From assembly GCA_023139655.1 (NCBI GenBank), contig JAGLNE010000090.1:1-5274 (forward strand): DNA of 5,274 nucleotides, written 5' to 3'. The notes below the pieces were generated by a model that was given only the letters and a program-made list of their open reading frames with translations, was not told the origin of the DNA and made no database searches. Made by a program: the position numbers and the translations under genes. Source of the stretch: Candidatus Parcubacteria bacterium (lineage in GTDB: Bacteria > Patescibacteriota > Patescibacteriia > Patescibacteriales > UBA12075). Below, piece by piece: positions 1 through 5,005 of the stretch (its first letter is position 1; every line of letters starts with the position of its first letter).

Positions 1-1683
1 GGGATATTGAAGCAAATATTTCCAGGAATTCCTGTGATTGCTTTAACCGCGACAGCGACAGAGAAGGTGCGCGAGGATATATTGCGCCACTTAAATATTT
101 CCAAGGCCAAGCCATTTATAGCTAGTTTTAATAGAGAGAACCTGAATATAAAAGTAGTTGCCAAGAAAAAAGCATTTCATAAGCTTGTTAATATATTGGA
201 TAAATATCGGAAGGAATCGGTAATAATATATTGCTTTTCCCGTAAGGAAACCGAGGAAATAGCTGAGAATTTGCGGTTAAATGATTTTAACGCCGCCGCC
301 TACCACGCGGGATTGGAGTCAAATAAAAGGAAAAGGGTACAAGAGAGATTTGTTAATGATCAGGTTAACATTATAGTCGCCACTATCGCGTTTGGTATGG
401 GAATAGACAAGCCGGATGTTCGTTTAGTTGTGCACTATACATTCCCCAAAACCTTAGAAGGGTATTACCAGGAAATTGGCCGGGCCGGCCGGGATGGGCT
501 GCCCAGTGATTGTGTTATGTTTTATACTTATGCCGACACCAGAAAACATGAATATTTTATTAATCAGATAGAAACCAGTGCTTTGCGACAAAAAGCCGAG
601 GAAAAGCTAGGCGCGGTTTTACAGTTCTCTGAGCTAATTAGTTGCCGCAAAAAATATTTGCTCTCATACTTTGGCGAGAATATGAAAGAAGATAATTGTC
701 AGTCTTGCGACTCGTGTTTAACCAAAAAAGAGATGTTTGATGCGACCGAAATAACCAGAAAGATAATGTCCGCGATACTCAGAACAGACAGTCGTTTTGG
801 GCGGAGCTATATTGTGGATATTTTACTTGGCAAAAAAACCCAGAAGATAAAAATTAATCGGCATGATAAATTATCGGTTAATGGTATTGCGAGTAGCGTG
901 ACAGCGGACGAGCTAGGGCAGATAATAAAACAACTAATTGATAATGGCCTTCTTTTAAAAAGTATTGGCCAATATCCCATTCTAAGTTTAAGCCGAAAAG
1001 GCCGAGAGTTATTACAAAATAATAAAAAGATAGAATTAGTTAAACCTATGATAGAAGCGGTTACAGAGATCAAGAAAAAAGCCGGGGAGCTGGAATATAA
1101 TCAAGAATTATTTGAAAAACTACGCGCCCTAAGGAAGGGCGTGGCTGAGAAGGCCAAGGTGCCGCCATTCGTCGTATTTGGCGATACAGCTCTTCAAGAA
1201 ATGTCCTATTACTTCCCACAAGACAAAGATGGTTTTTCGGAAGTTTCTGGAGTGGGCGTGGCTAAACTGGATAAATATAGTGAAGTATTTCTAGAAGAGA
1301 TAAACAAATTTGTAAAAGACAATAATATAAAAGCCCCCAAGCGGGAGAGCGTTGGTGTTGCGGGCATTAAACAGATTAAAGTAAGAAGACAAAAATTCCA
1401 CACTAAAACCAAGGAGCTGTTAAATAAAAAGATCTCGGTTGATAGAATTGCTAAAAATCAAGACCTACAACCAAGTACAGTTATTAATCATATAGAAAAG
1501 TTAATCGACTCAGGCGAGCGTCTTGATTTGGACTATTTAAGGCTTCCTACCAACAGATACGAAACTATAAAACAGGCCTTCCATGAATGTGGTGATGAAA
1601 AATTAAAGCCAGTATTTGAATATTTGGGTGAGAAATATGAATATGATGAAATCAAGCTGGTCAGAGTTCTTTTGAGAGTTTAA
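1..1683 (+). CDS. recQ: ATP-dependent DNA helicase RecQ, 5'-truncated by window edge
   Basis: RecQ is a superfamily 2 3'-5' DNA helicase that unwinds recombination and stalled-fork intermediates. The reading frame is open from base 1, so the true start, the Walker A motif and the DEAH box lie to the left. The TTG at 7 is an internal Leu codon, counted here as residue 1. Visible in order: motif III ALTATAT (12-18); motif IV around IIYCFSR (73-79); motif V IVATIAFGMGIDKPDV (123-138); motif VI QEIGRAGRDG (155-164); the RecQ zinc site with Cys213, Cys231, Cys234 and Cys237; an RQC winged helix (about 245-340); an HRDC domain (about 365-438); and a further C-terminal helix-turn-helix region (about 463-558), as in RecQ proteins carrying the 'helicase HTH' domain. 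All visible motifs are intact, so it is probably active. The stop is TAA, with a hairpin terminator 17 bases later. Its base composition is less AT-rich than that of the downstream genes. Confidence 0.96.
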   Translation, partial: GILKQIFPGIPVIALTATATEKVREDILRHLNISKAKPFIASFNRENLNIKVVAKKKAFHKLVNILDKYRKESVIIYCFSRKETEEIAENLRLNDFNAAAYHAGLESNKRKRVQERFVNDQVNIIVATIAFGMGIDKPDVRLVVHYTFPKTLEGYYQEIGRAGRDGLPSDCVMFYTYADTRKHEYFINQIETSALRQKAEEKLGAVLQFSELISCRKKYLLSYFGENMKEDNCQSCDSCLTKKEMFDATEITRKIMSAILRTDSRFGRSYIVDILLGKKTQKIKINRHDKLSVNGIASSVTADELGQIIKQLIDNGLLLKSIGQYPILSLSRKGRELLQNNKKIELVKPMIEAVTEIKKKAGELEYNQELFEKLRALRKGVAEKAKVPPFVVFGDTALQEMSYYFPQDKDGFSEVSGVGVAKLDKYSEVFLEEINKFVKDNNIKAPKRESVGVAGIKQIKVRRQKFHTKTKELLNKKISVDRIAKNQDLQPSTVINHIEKLIDSGERLDLDYLRLPTNRYETIKQAFHECGDEKLKPVFEYLGEKYEYDEIKLVRVLLRV

Positions 1684-1700
1684 AATCTAAGTATAAAAAT

Positions 1701-1732
1701 ATTAAAGCGAGGCCCTTAGGCCTCGCTTTAAT
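1701..1732 (+). terminator. Rho-independent terminator of recQ
   Basis: A perfect 14-bp stem (ATTAAAGCGAGGCC, loop CTTA, then the reverse complement) starts 17 bases after the recQ stop. The GC-rich core is closed by A/T pairs. The T-run is short (the arm ends CTTTAAT, then TT), so termination efficiency is uncertain, but the stem is strong. Only two bases separate it from the first GCGGAG repeat. Confidence 0.85.
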
Positions 1733-1734
1733 TT

Positions 1735-1789
1735 GCGGAGTCTGCGCGACGATTTTAGAATTTTTGATTGGGTGGAAGTTTGGGAAGGG
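1735..1789. repeat. 55-bp direct repeat, copy 1
   Basis: Begins GCGGAGTCTGCGCGACG and ends GTTTGGGAAGGG. It matches 3515-3569 at 54 of 55 positions; the one difference is C1745 against T3525. It lies two bases after the recQ terminator, and the two copies bracket the AbiE-like operon in the same orientation. One frame is open through it, but there is no start codon or ribosome-binding site, so I do not call it coding. Origin unknown. Confidence 0.93.
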
Positions 1790-1810
1790 CTTTAATGTTC
1801 GGGACAAAGC

Positions 1811-1839
1811 TTAGATTATTTTTTATCAAAATAATCTAA
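1811..1839. repeat. AT-rich 12-bp perfect hairpin
   Basis: TTAGATTATTTT and its exact reverse complement are separated by the 5-base loop TTATC. The hairpin lies 21 bases after the first 55-bp repeat and is absent after copy 2. It is composed almost wholly of A/T pairs. It could be a second terminator, a protein-binding palindrome or a remnant of an insertion end; the sequence does not decide. Confidence 0.6.
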
Positions 1840-1955
1840 TAAATTGTTAACAGAAAGATAATGTAGTGTTAGTTCAAACAATGTAAAATATAAAGTAATA
1901 TTAGCCAAAATTTAAAATGATTTGATTTATATTGTTTAATTTTAGCAAAATAATA

Positions 1956-1984
1956 TTGACAAACATAATTAATTATGCTACAAA
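1956..1984 (+). promoter_or_regulatory. Candidate promoter of the abiE-like operon
   Basis: A perfect -35 TTGACA (1956-1961) is followed after 17 bases by TACAAA (1979-1984). An extended -10 TG stands one base before it (1976-1977). Transcription would begin near 1991, giving a leader of about 100 bases that contains the inverted repeat at 2036-2076. A second possible -10, TATAAT at 2019-2024, has only a weak -35 (TGGCAA, 1996-2001) at 17-base spacing and would start transcription at about 2031. Which is used cannot be told from sequence. Confidence 0.55.
1964..1977. promoter_or_regulatory. Candidate operator: perfect palindrome in promoter spacer
   Basis: CATAATTAATTATG is a perfect 14-bp palindrome filling most of the spacer between the TTGACA -35 and the TACAAA -10. 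A repressor bound here would block RNA polymerase. The natural candidate is the downstream AbiEi-like winged-helix protein, because AbiEi antitoxins are known to repress their own promoters by binding inverted repeats. That assignment is inference. Chance palindromes are easier to obtain in AT-rich DNA. Confidence 0.45.
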
Positions 1985-2035
1985 AATAGGTTATATGGCA
2001 AATTTTGCAAAAATAATATATAATAAAAGTATAAC

Positions 2036-2076
2036 GGGTGCGAGTTAATATCAAAAAACATACTTTACTCGCACCC
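2036..2076 (+). promoter_or_regulatory. Inverted repeat upstream of antitoxin start (operator or leader hairpin)
   Basis: GGGTGCGAGT (2036-2045) and its exact complement ACTCGCACCC (2067-2076) flank a 21-base AT-rich spacer. The right arm ends 14 bases before the ATG at 2091. The arms are strikingly GC-rich for this region. The repeat could be an operator for autoregulation by the AbiEi-like protein, with arm centres 31 bp (about three helical turns) apart. It could instead fold in mRNA just ahead of a start codon that lacks a Shine-Dalgarno sequence. Confidence 0.65.
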
Positions 2077-2090
2077 ATTTACAAAATTAC

Positions 2091-2714
2091 ATGAATAGAT
2101 TAAGATACAATAGCGTTGAAAAAAAACTTCTAAATTCAAATATTTCAATATTTACTGTTGATGATTTTTCTAAGATTTTTAATGCCGAAAAAGATAAGGC
2201 AAGATTGTTTTTGTCTAGATACTCAAAAAAACAAGACTCCCCCTTTAAAAGGATAAAAAGAGGGGTTTACATTTTTTTGATTAATCCACCAATTAAATAC
2301 GAAGTCGCCAATACTATATATAAACCTTCATATATTTCTTTTGAATCAGCGTTGTCTTATTATAATATAATTCCAGAAACAGTATATTCAATAACATCAG
2401 CGACAACAAAGAGGTCTGAAAATTTTGAAATTGGGGAATTAAATTATCAATACTATAAATTGAAAAAAAAGTTATTTTTTGGGTATAGACCAGTAGTGAT
2501 GCAAGATAAAATTATACAATTTGCTGAAAAAGAAAAAGCTCTTTTGGATTATGTTTACTTAATGGCCTTAAAAAAGAAAAGTTTAAACGAAAGAATTAAT
2601 TTAGAAAAAATTAATAAAGATAAACTGGCTTACTACATAGTATATTTCAGAGAAAATATAACAAAAAATAAAGTATTTATTAAGACCGTTGATTTAATTT
2701 ACAGAGGACTATGA
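2091..2714 (+). CDS. AbiEi-like antitoxin of a type IV toxin-antitoxin system
   Basis: This 207-residue protein probably neutralises the downstream toxin and represses the operon. Residues about 8-65 look like the N-terminal winged helix of AbiEi-type antitoxins, with a basic wing FKRIKRGVYIF (52-62). The block PSYISFESALSYYNIIPET (79-97), followed by a Thr/Ser-rich strand and TTKRS, is characteristic of the AbiEi family, as is AEKEKALLDYVYL (145-157). The lysine-rich, soluble C-terminal half has no membrane segments or signal peptide. The ATG at 2091 is chosen because it gives the complete winged helix and falls just after the inverted repeat; no Shine-Dalgarno sequence is visible (preceding bases are TTTACAAAATTAC). 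The stop overlaps the toxin start as ATGA, typical of translational coupling. Identification rests on motifs and gene pairing. In type IV systems the antitoxin does not bind the toxin directly; whether that holds here is unknown. Confidence 0.88.
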   Translation: MNRLRYNSVEKKLLNSNISIFTVDDFSKIFNAEKDKARLFLSRYSKKQDSPFKRIKRGVYIFLINPPIKYEVANTIYKPSYISFESALSYYNIIPETVYSITSATTKRSENFEIGELNYQYYKLKKKLFFGYRPVVMQDKIIQFAEKEKALLDYVYLMALKKKSLNERINLEKINKDKLAYYIVYFRENITKNKVFIKTVDLIYRGL

Positions 2715-3466
2715 TATCAAGACGATTTATAAGCGAATTAGCTACAAAACTTCAAACCACCGAAACAAACATTGCCCGAGAATACTGTCAGCATATATTT
2801 TTGTCACATTTTAATAAAATAAGAGGCTCTCAAAAATTTCTTTTTAAGGGTGGCACAGCTTTAAGAATTGTTTTTGATAGTCCAAGATTTTCTGAAGACT
2901 TAGATTTTTCTGCAAAAAATAGTGGAAGCATTCCCATTGCAGAAATAAACCATATAATTGACGAGGCTCTTTATAAAGTTGAACAAGAAGGGATTGAGAC
3001 TGAAAAACAACTAAACCGAGGAACAAACGGCGTAACCAGCGGAGGATATTTTGCAATTATTTACATGAAAATGCTGGAATTCAATTCAGAGTTACAAGTA
3101 CAAATTTCTTTTCGCTCACCCGATAAAGTAATGGGGAATCGCACTCTTCTTAATAACAGTTTTATTTCTCCTTATGTGATAAATTATTTACATGAGACTA
3201 TTTTAGTCGGAGAAAAAATCGAAGCCTTATTAGACAGAAAAAAACCAAGAGACTACTATGATTTATATTTCATCTTAAGATCACCTTCTTTAGTTAATTT
3301 TATTCCTCGCCAAACTGGTCTTAAAGATAAAATTATTAGCTCAATCAACTCCTCGGGAGATTTTGAAAAAGAGTTAAAAATATTTTTACCTGTTGGGCAA
3401 CATCAGATATTGAAAGATTTTAAAGAACGGTTAAAAGGTGAAGTTGACATGAAAATTGGAAATTAA
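2711..3466 (+). CDS. AbiEii/MenA-type nucleotidyltransferase toxin
   Basis: This 251-residue protein belongs to the AbiEii/AbiGii nucleotidyltransferase toxins of DNA polymerase beta-like fold. Related MenT toxins add nucleotides to tRNA 3' ends and stop translation; the family is also linked to abortive phage infection. The active-site signature is intact: KGGTALR (46-52), then FSEDLDFS (60-67) with the metal-binding pair Asp63/Asp65. A later block GEKIEALLDRKKPRDYYDLYF (about 168-188) carries the family's conserved Lys169, Arg180-Asp181 and Asp184. The toxin therefore looks catalytically competent. It starts at ATG 2711, overlapping the antitoxin stop by four bases, with AGAGG (2703-2707) three bases upstream, a short but usable ribosome-binding site. 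This toxin has an SD-like site whereas its antitoxin has none. A terminator begins 14 bases after the stop. The module is visibly more AT-rich than recQ, consistent with transfer. Confidence 0.9.
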   Translation: MISRRFISELATKLQTTETNIAREYCQHIFLSHFNKIRGSQKFLFKGGTALRIVFDSPRFSEDLDFSAKNSGSIPIAEINHIIDEALYKVEQEGIETEKQLNRGTNGVTSGGYFAIIYMKMLEFNSELQVQISFRSPDKVMGNRTLLNNSFISPYVINYLHETILVGEKIEALLDRKKPRDYYDLYFILRSPSLVNFIPRQTGLKDKIISSINSSGDFEKELKIFLPVGQHQILKDFKERLKGEVDMKIGN

Positions 3467-3480
3467 TTTTTAACATATAA

Positions 3481-3508
3481 AAAAAACAGGGACTAAGTCC
3501 TGTTTTTT
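3481..3508 (+). terminator. Rho-independent terminator of the abiE-like operon (possibly bidirectional)
   Basis: AAAAAACA, a bulged G, then GGAC, loop TAA, and GTCCTGTTTTTT form a 12-bp stem ending in six T. The A-run on the left arm gives a matching T-run on the minus strand, so the hairpin could also stop leftward transcription from the convergent aldolase gene. The second 55-bp repeat begins six bases later. Confidence 0.88.
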
Positions 3509-3514
3509 CTTTCA

Positions 3515-3569
3515 GCGGAGTCTGTGCGACGATTTTAGAATTTTTGATTGGGTGGAAGTTTGGGAAGGG
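3515..3569. repeat. 55-bp direct repeat, copy 2
   Basis: It is identical to 1735-1789 except for T3525 (C in copy 1). Bases just after it (3570-3580) show only weak further similarity to 1790-1800. It lies just past the toxin terminator, so the AbiE-like operon sits between two near-identical repeats 1,780 bp apart, start to start. Confidence 0.93.
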
Positions 3570-3604
3570 TTGAGATATTCTGGTTGCAGTATTGATGAAT
3601 TATT

Positions 3605-3662
3605 AAGCAGAAAAAAACGACAAAATTTGCAATAATAGGCTCTTTTTGGGGGATTTCTGCTT
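3605..3662. terminator. Long-loop inverted repeat between convergent genes
   Basis: AAGCAGAAA (3605-3613) pairs with TTTCTGCTT (3654-3662) across a 40-base gap and runs into further T on the plus strand. It sits 24 bases past the aldolase stop, between convergent transcription units, so it could help terminate either. The loop is too long for a classical terminator, hence low confidence. Confidence 0.25.
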
Positions 3663-3685
3663 TTTCTTCCGATTTTTCAGGAGTT

Positions 3686-4447
3686 TTAATTAAACACCTT
3701 ATCTATATCTCCAAGAATTTTTTCTGTATTTTCAGAATCTAATATTCTCTTTGATATAGAAATGCCATCAATACTACTCTTCTTGCAATCTTTTAAAAGG
3801 TTTTTATATTCTTCATCAGAATATTTAGCACTATCAGCAATAAGCACAGGAATGGGGCATATTTTTTTTATATCATTTAAGTTTAACGGTTGATCTGGAT
3901 ATCGCACTTCCACAATATCTGCTCCAAGCTCATAACCAACTCTAGCAGCCCACCTGACTGAATTTAAACTAGTATCTTCTTTAAAAATGTTATCTTTAAA
4001 ATCAGCAACATACATCATAACGTACAATAACAGGCCTTGTTTATCAGCTTCTTTTGATACATCTCCTAACATTTTCAACATTTTACCCTCATCATCATTG
4101 CCTAGGTAAACCAACATTGATACACCGATAGCTCCCAATTCCTTGGCTTCTGTCACTGTCCCCACCAACACTTTATTCATCGGATTTCCAAGACCAGTTG
4201 AAGCAGAAATATGTAAAAAATATGGAATTTTGCTTTCTTTAAGTAATTGATGGTTATCTTTAATAAGGCCTTTGTGTAAAAGGATACCGTTTATATTACC
4301 TTTAAGTATTTGGGGTAGAACTTCATTTAAAGATTCTAACTCAATGATTGGACCTTTATATACTCCATAATCAAGAGGAATAATAATAATTTTATCACCT
4401 TTGTTGATTATTTTTTTTAGAATATTTTTTTTATTATTCATATTCAT
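3686..4447 (-). CDS. Divergent class I aldolase (archaeal FBA/ADH synthase-like, DeoC/LacD superfamily)
   Basis: This 253-residue TIM-barrel protein resembles archaeal-type class I fructose-bisphosphate aldolases and 2-amino-3,7-dideoxy-D-threo-hept-6-ulosonate synthases, which act in glycolysis/gluconeogenesis or early aromatic synthesis. Supporting blocks: IIIIPLDYGVYKGP (20-33, family MDHGV...GP), ILLHKGL (55-61), HISAST (79-84), VLVGTVTEAKELGAIGVS (93-110), VMMY (143-146), WAARVGYELGADIVEVRYP (166-184). Length and domain coverage are normal. Odd points: the strand where the family has the Schiff-base Lys (GADIVK) reads GADIVE, so Glu180 replaces it. The phosphate-binding AGG and GR turns read ADS (204-206) and SK (232-233), and DHG reads DYG. 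The protein has therefore probably lost classic aldolase chemistry or changed its reaction; substrate unknown. Met1 and Met3 are both possible starts, and neither has a Shine-Dalgarno sequence. No operon partner is seen. Confidence 0.8.
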   Translation of the reverse strand: MNMNNKKNILKKIINKGDKIIIIPLDYGVYKGPIIELESLNEVLPQILKGNINGILLHKGLIKDNHQLLKESKIPYFLHISASTGLGNPMNKVLVGTVTEAKELGAIGVSMLVYLGNDDEGKMLKMLGDVSKEADKQGLLLYVMMYVADFKDNIFKEDTSLNSVRWAARVGYELGADIVEVRYPDQPLNLNDIKKICPIPVLIADSAKYSDEEYKNLLKDCKKSSIDGISISKRILDSENTEKILGDIDKVFN

Positions 4448-4482
4448 AATATTAAATTATTGTTTTATACAACCTTTTAATA

Positions 4483-4511
4483 ATTTTATCACCATATGTC
4501 TGAAAATTCAA
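4483..4511 (-). promoter_or_regulatory. Promoter of the aldolase-like gene
   Basis: On the minus strand, TTGAAT (4511-4506), 17 bases and then TAAAAT (4488-4483), with an extended -10 TG one base before the hexamer. The start of transcription would be near 4476, giving a leader of about 29 bases before ATG 4447. The match is good in hexamers and spacing, though AT-rich sequence raises the chance background. Confidence 0.6.
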
Positions 4512-4526
4512 TCAGATAAGAATTAT

Positions 4527-4618
4527 TTTAAAAAAGTATCGGCTAATCAGTATTTATCTAAGTGATTTGTAATTGCCCATAGCACGGGAGCAATTAATGC
4601 GATTATAAACCAATTCAT
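4527..4618 (-). pseudogene. EamA/DMT-family transporter remnant, frameshifted and truncated
   Basis: From ATG 4618 the minus strand encodes MNWFIIALIAPVLWAI followed by TNHLDKY, then TGA (4549-4547). This looks like the first transmembrane helix and loop of an EamA (drug/metabolite transporter) protein. If the frame is moved at the Tyr codon so that its last base is reused (one base lost), the sequence goes on LISRYFFK (4550-4527), the expected continuation of the family's DKYL(I/L)S(R/K)YFK segment. After that the frame reads KIILI-like codons that no longer resemble the family and stops at 4514-4512. The remaining nine or so helices are missing. The fragment is too short to transport anything. 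It could instead be expressed as a 23-residue membrane peptide, but decay of a transferred gene is simpler. Recognition is from memory of the family. Confidence 0.62.
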
Positions 4619-4624
4619 AATTAA

Positions 4625-4630
4625 ATTATA
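4625..4630 (-). promoter_or_regulatory. Extended -10 of the EamA remnant, predicting a leaderless transcript
   Basis: On the minus strand a consensus TATAAT (4630-4625) is preceded by TG and one base (extended -10). No convincing -35 is seen. The ATG of the EamA remnant begins seven bases after the hexamer, at about the expected transcription start, and there is no Shine-Dalgarno sequence. The intact ancestor may have been translated from a leaderless mRNA. Confidence 0.5.
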
Positions 4631-4685
4631 TCATTTTTTATGAAAAGTTTGAGTGTGCTAAAAAGGGCTAGTGAAGTTAATAAAA

Positions 4686-4715
4686 AAGTTGACTAATAAA
4701 AGCCAACTTAATTTT
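4686..4715 (+). terminator. Terminator-like hairpin preceding GCGGAACGGAC
   Basis: AAGTTG (4686-4691) pairs with CAACTT (4704-4709). One A/C mismatch is followed by CT/AG pairs around an AATAAA loop. The stem is followed by AATTTT and then the GCGGAACGGAC repeat. No plus-strand gene precedes it in the window, so what it terminates, if anything, is unclear. Confidence 0.45.
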
Positions 4716-4726
4716 GCGGAACGGAC
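4716..4726. repeat. GCGGAACGGAC repeat, copy 1
   Basis: An 11-bp exact match to 4830-4840. In both places it follows a terminator-like hairpin. The same 11 bases, read on the minus strand, are the last bases of the tRNA-Asp-like fragment at 4830-4850, so this may be a more degraded copy of the same element. Confidence 0.7.
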
Positions 4727-4761
4727 CCTCCTTCGCTCTGCTGGCGCAGAGCTCCGGACGG
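4726..4761. repeat. GC-rich imperfect palindrome
   Basis: GCTCTGC and GCAGAGC (4735-4752) form a perfect 7-bp stem around TGGC. Outer pairs C4731/G4756, C4730/G4757, T4729/A4758, C4727/G4760 and C4726/G4761 extend it with mismatches. It is a GC-rich island in AT-rich DNA, of the size expected for a dispersed REP-like palindrome. Only one copy is in the window, so repeat status is inference. Confidence 0.5.
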
Positions 4762-4799
4762 GCACGGCGGGACTATATCACGCCAATTTATTGAATAAT

Positions 4800-4828
4800 A
4801 AAACCCAGAGATTACTCGGGGTTTTTTT
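4800..4828 (+). terminator. Rho-independent terminator-like hairpin with T7
   Basis: AAAACCC, A, GAG pair with CTC, G, GGG, TTTT around the loop ATTA: ten pairs with one A/G mismatch, then a run of seven T. This has a classic terminator form. No plus-strand gene is found before it, and the tRNA-Asp-like fragment starts two bases after the T-run. Confidence 0.7.
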
Positions 4829-4829
4829 A

Positions 4830-4850
4830 GCGGAACGGACGGGACTCGAA
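4830..4850 (-). repeat. tRNA-Asp 3'-end fragment (att-site-like)
   Basis: Read on the minus strand, 4850-4830 is TTCGAGTCCCGTCCGTTCCG plus C. This equals nucleotides 54-74 of bacterial tRNA-Asp (for example that of E. coli): T-loop, 3' T-stem, 3' acceptor strand, discriminator base and first C of CCA. The 5' half is absent: the bases before it (AACAC, T) do not make the partner T-stem, so this is not a tRNA gene. T-loop-to-CCA fragments are what tRNA-targeting integrases leave at element ends, but no integrase is in the window. Confidence 0.65.
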
Positions 4851-4972
4851 AGTGTTTTCTAGTTTTTTTGAATTTTATCTAATCAAAGATAAATAGTAGA
4901 ATTCCTTTTAACATTACAGAGAATACACCAAAGACAGTACACGACATAAGACGCCATACAAATCATTAAGCC

Positions 4973-5005
4973 GTCATCAAAGTGTCAACATAGCGTCAAC
5001 GCTAG
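4973..5005. repeat. Three 11-bp tandem GTCAA-type repeats with palindrome
   Basis: GTCATCAAAGT, GTCAACATAGC and GTCAACGCTAG follow one another at exact 11-bp steps, so the GTCAA/GTCAT cores face the same side of the helix. The last unit lies in a 14-bp palindrome, TAGCGT-CA-ACGCTA (4991-5004). This could be a protein-binding array (operator or iteron-like); no protein is implicated in the window. Confidence 0.4.

Noticed and set aside
1729..1815. Open frame through the 55-bp repeat copy 1 (GVCATILEF...)
   Set aside because: No start codon or ribosome-binding site. In copy 2 the frame closes just after the repeat. The single C/T difference happens to be silent in this frame, but one change is no evidence of coding.
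1869..2078. 69-codon minus-strand open frame
   Set aside because: It lies over the promoter and inverted repeat of the abiE-like operon. Its Phe/Tyr/Ile-rich composition is what AT-rich intergenic DNA gives; no ribosome-binding site.
4830..4850. A complete tRNA-Asp gene on the minus strand
   Set aside because: Only the T-loop-to-acceptor portion is present. No 5' T-stem strand, anticodon arm or D-arm precedes it.
4671..4862. 63-codon plus-strand open frame
   Set aside because: It runs through two terminator-like hairpins and both GCGGAACGGAC copies, which land in the same frame and give the repeated peptide AERT. It has no ribosome-binding site or family resemblance; non-coding repeat mosaic.
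4883..4966. 27-codon minus-strand ORF with four Cys (MICMASYVVYCLWC...)
   Set aside because: No Shine-Dalgarno site, weak promoter, no recognisable family, and it overlaps the phased repeat region.
4973..5005. CRISPR array
   Set aside because: Units are 11 bp without spacers and only partly alike; no cas genes.
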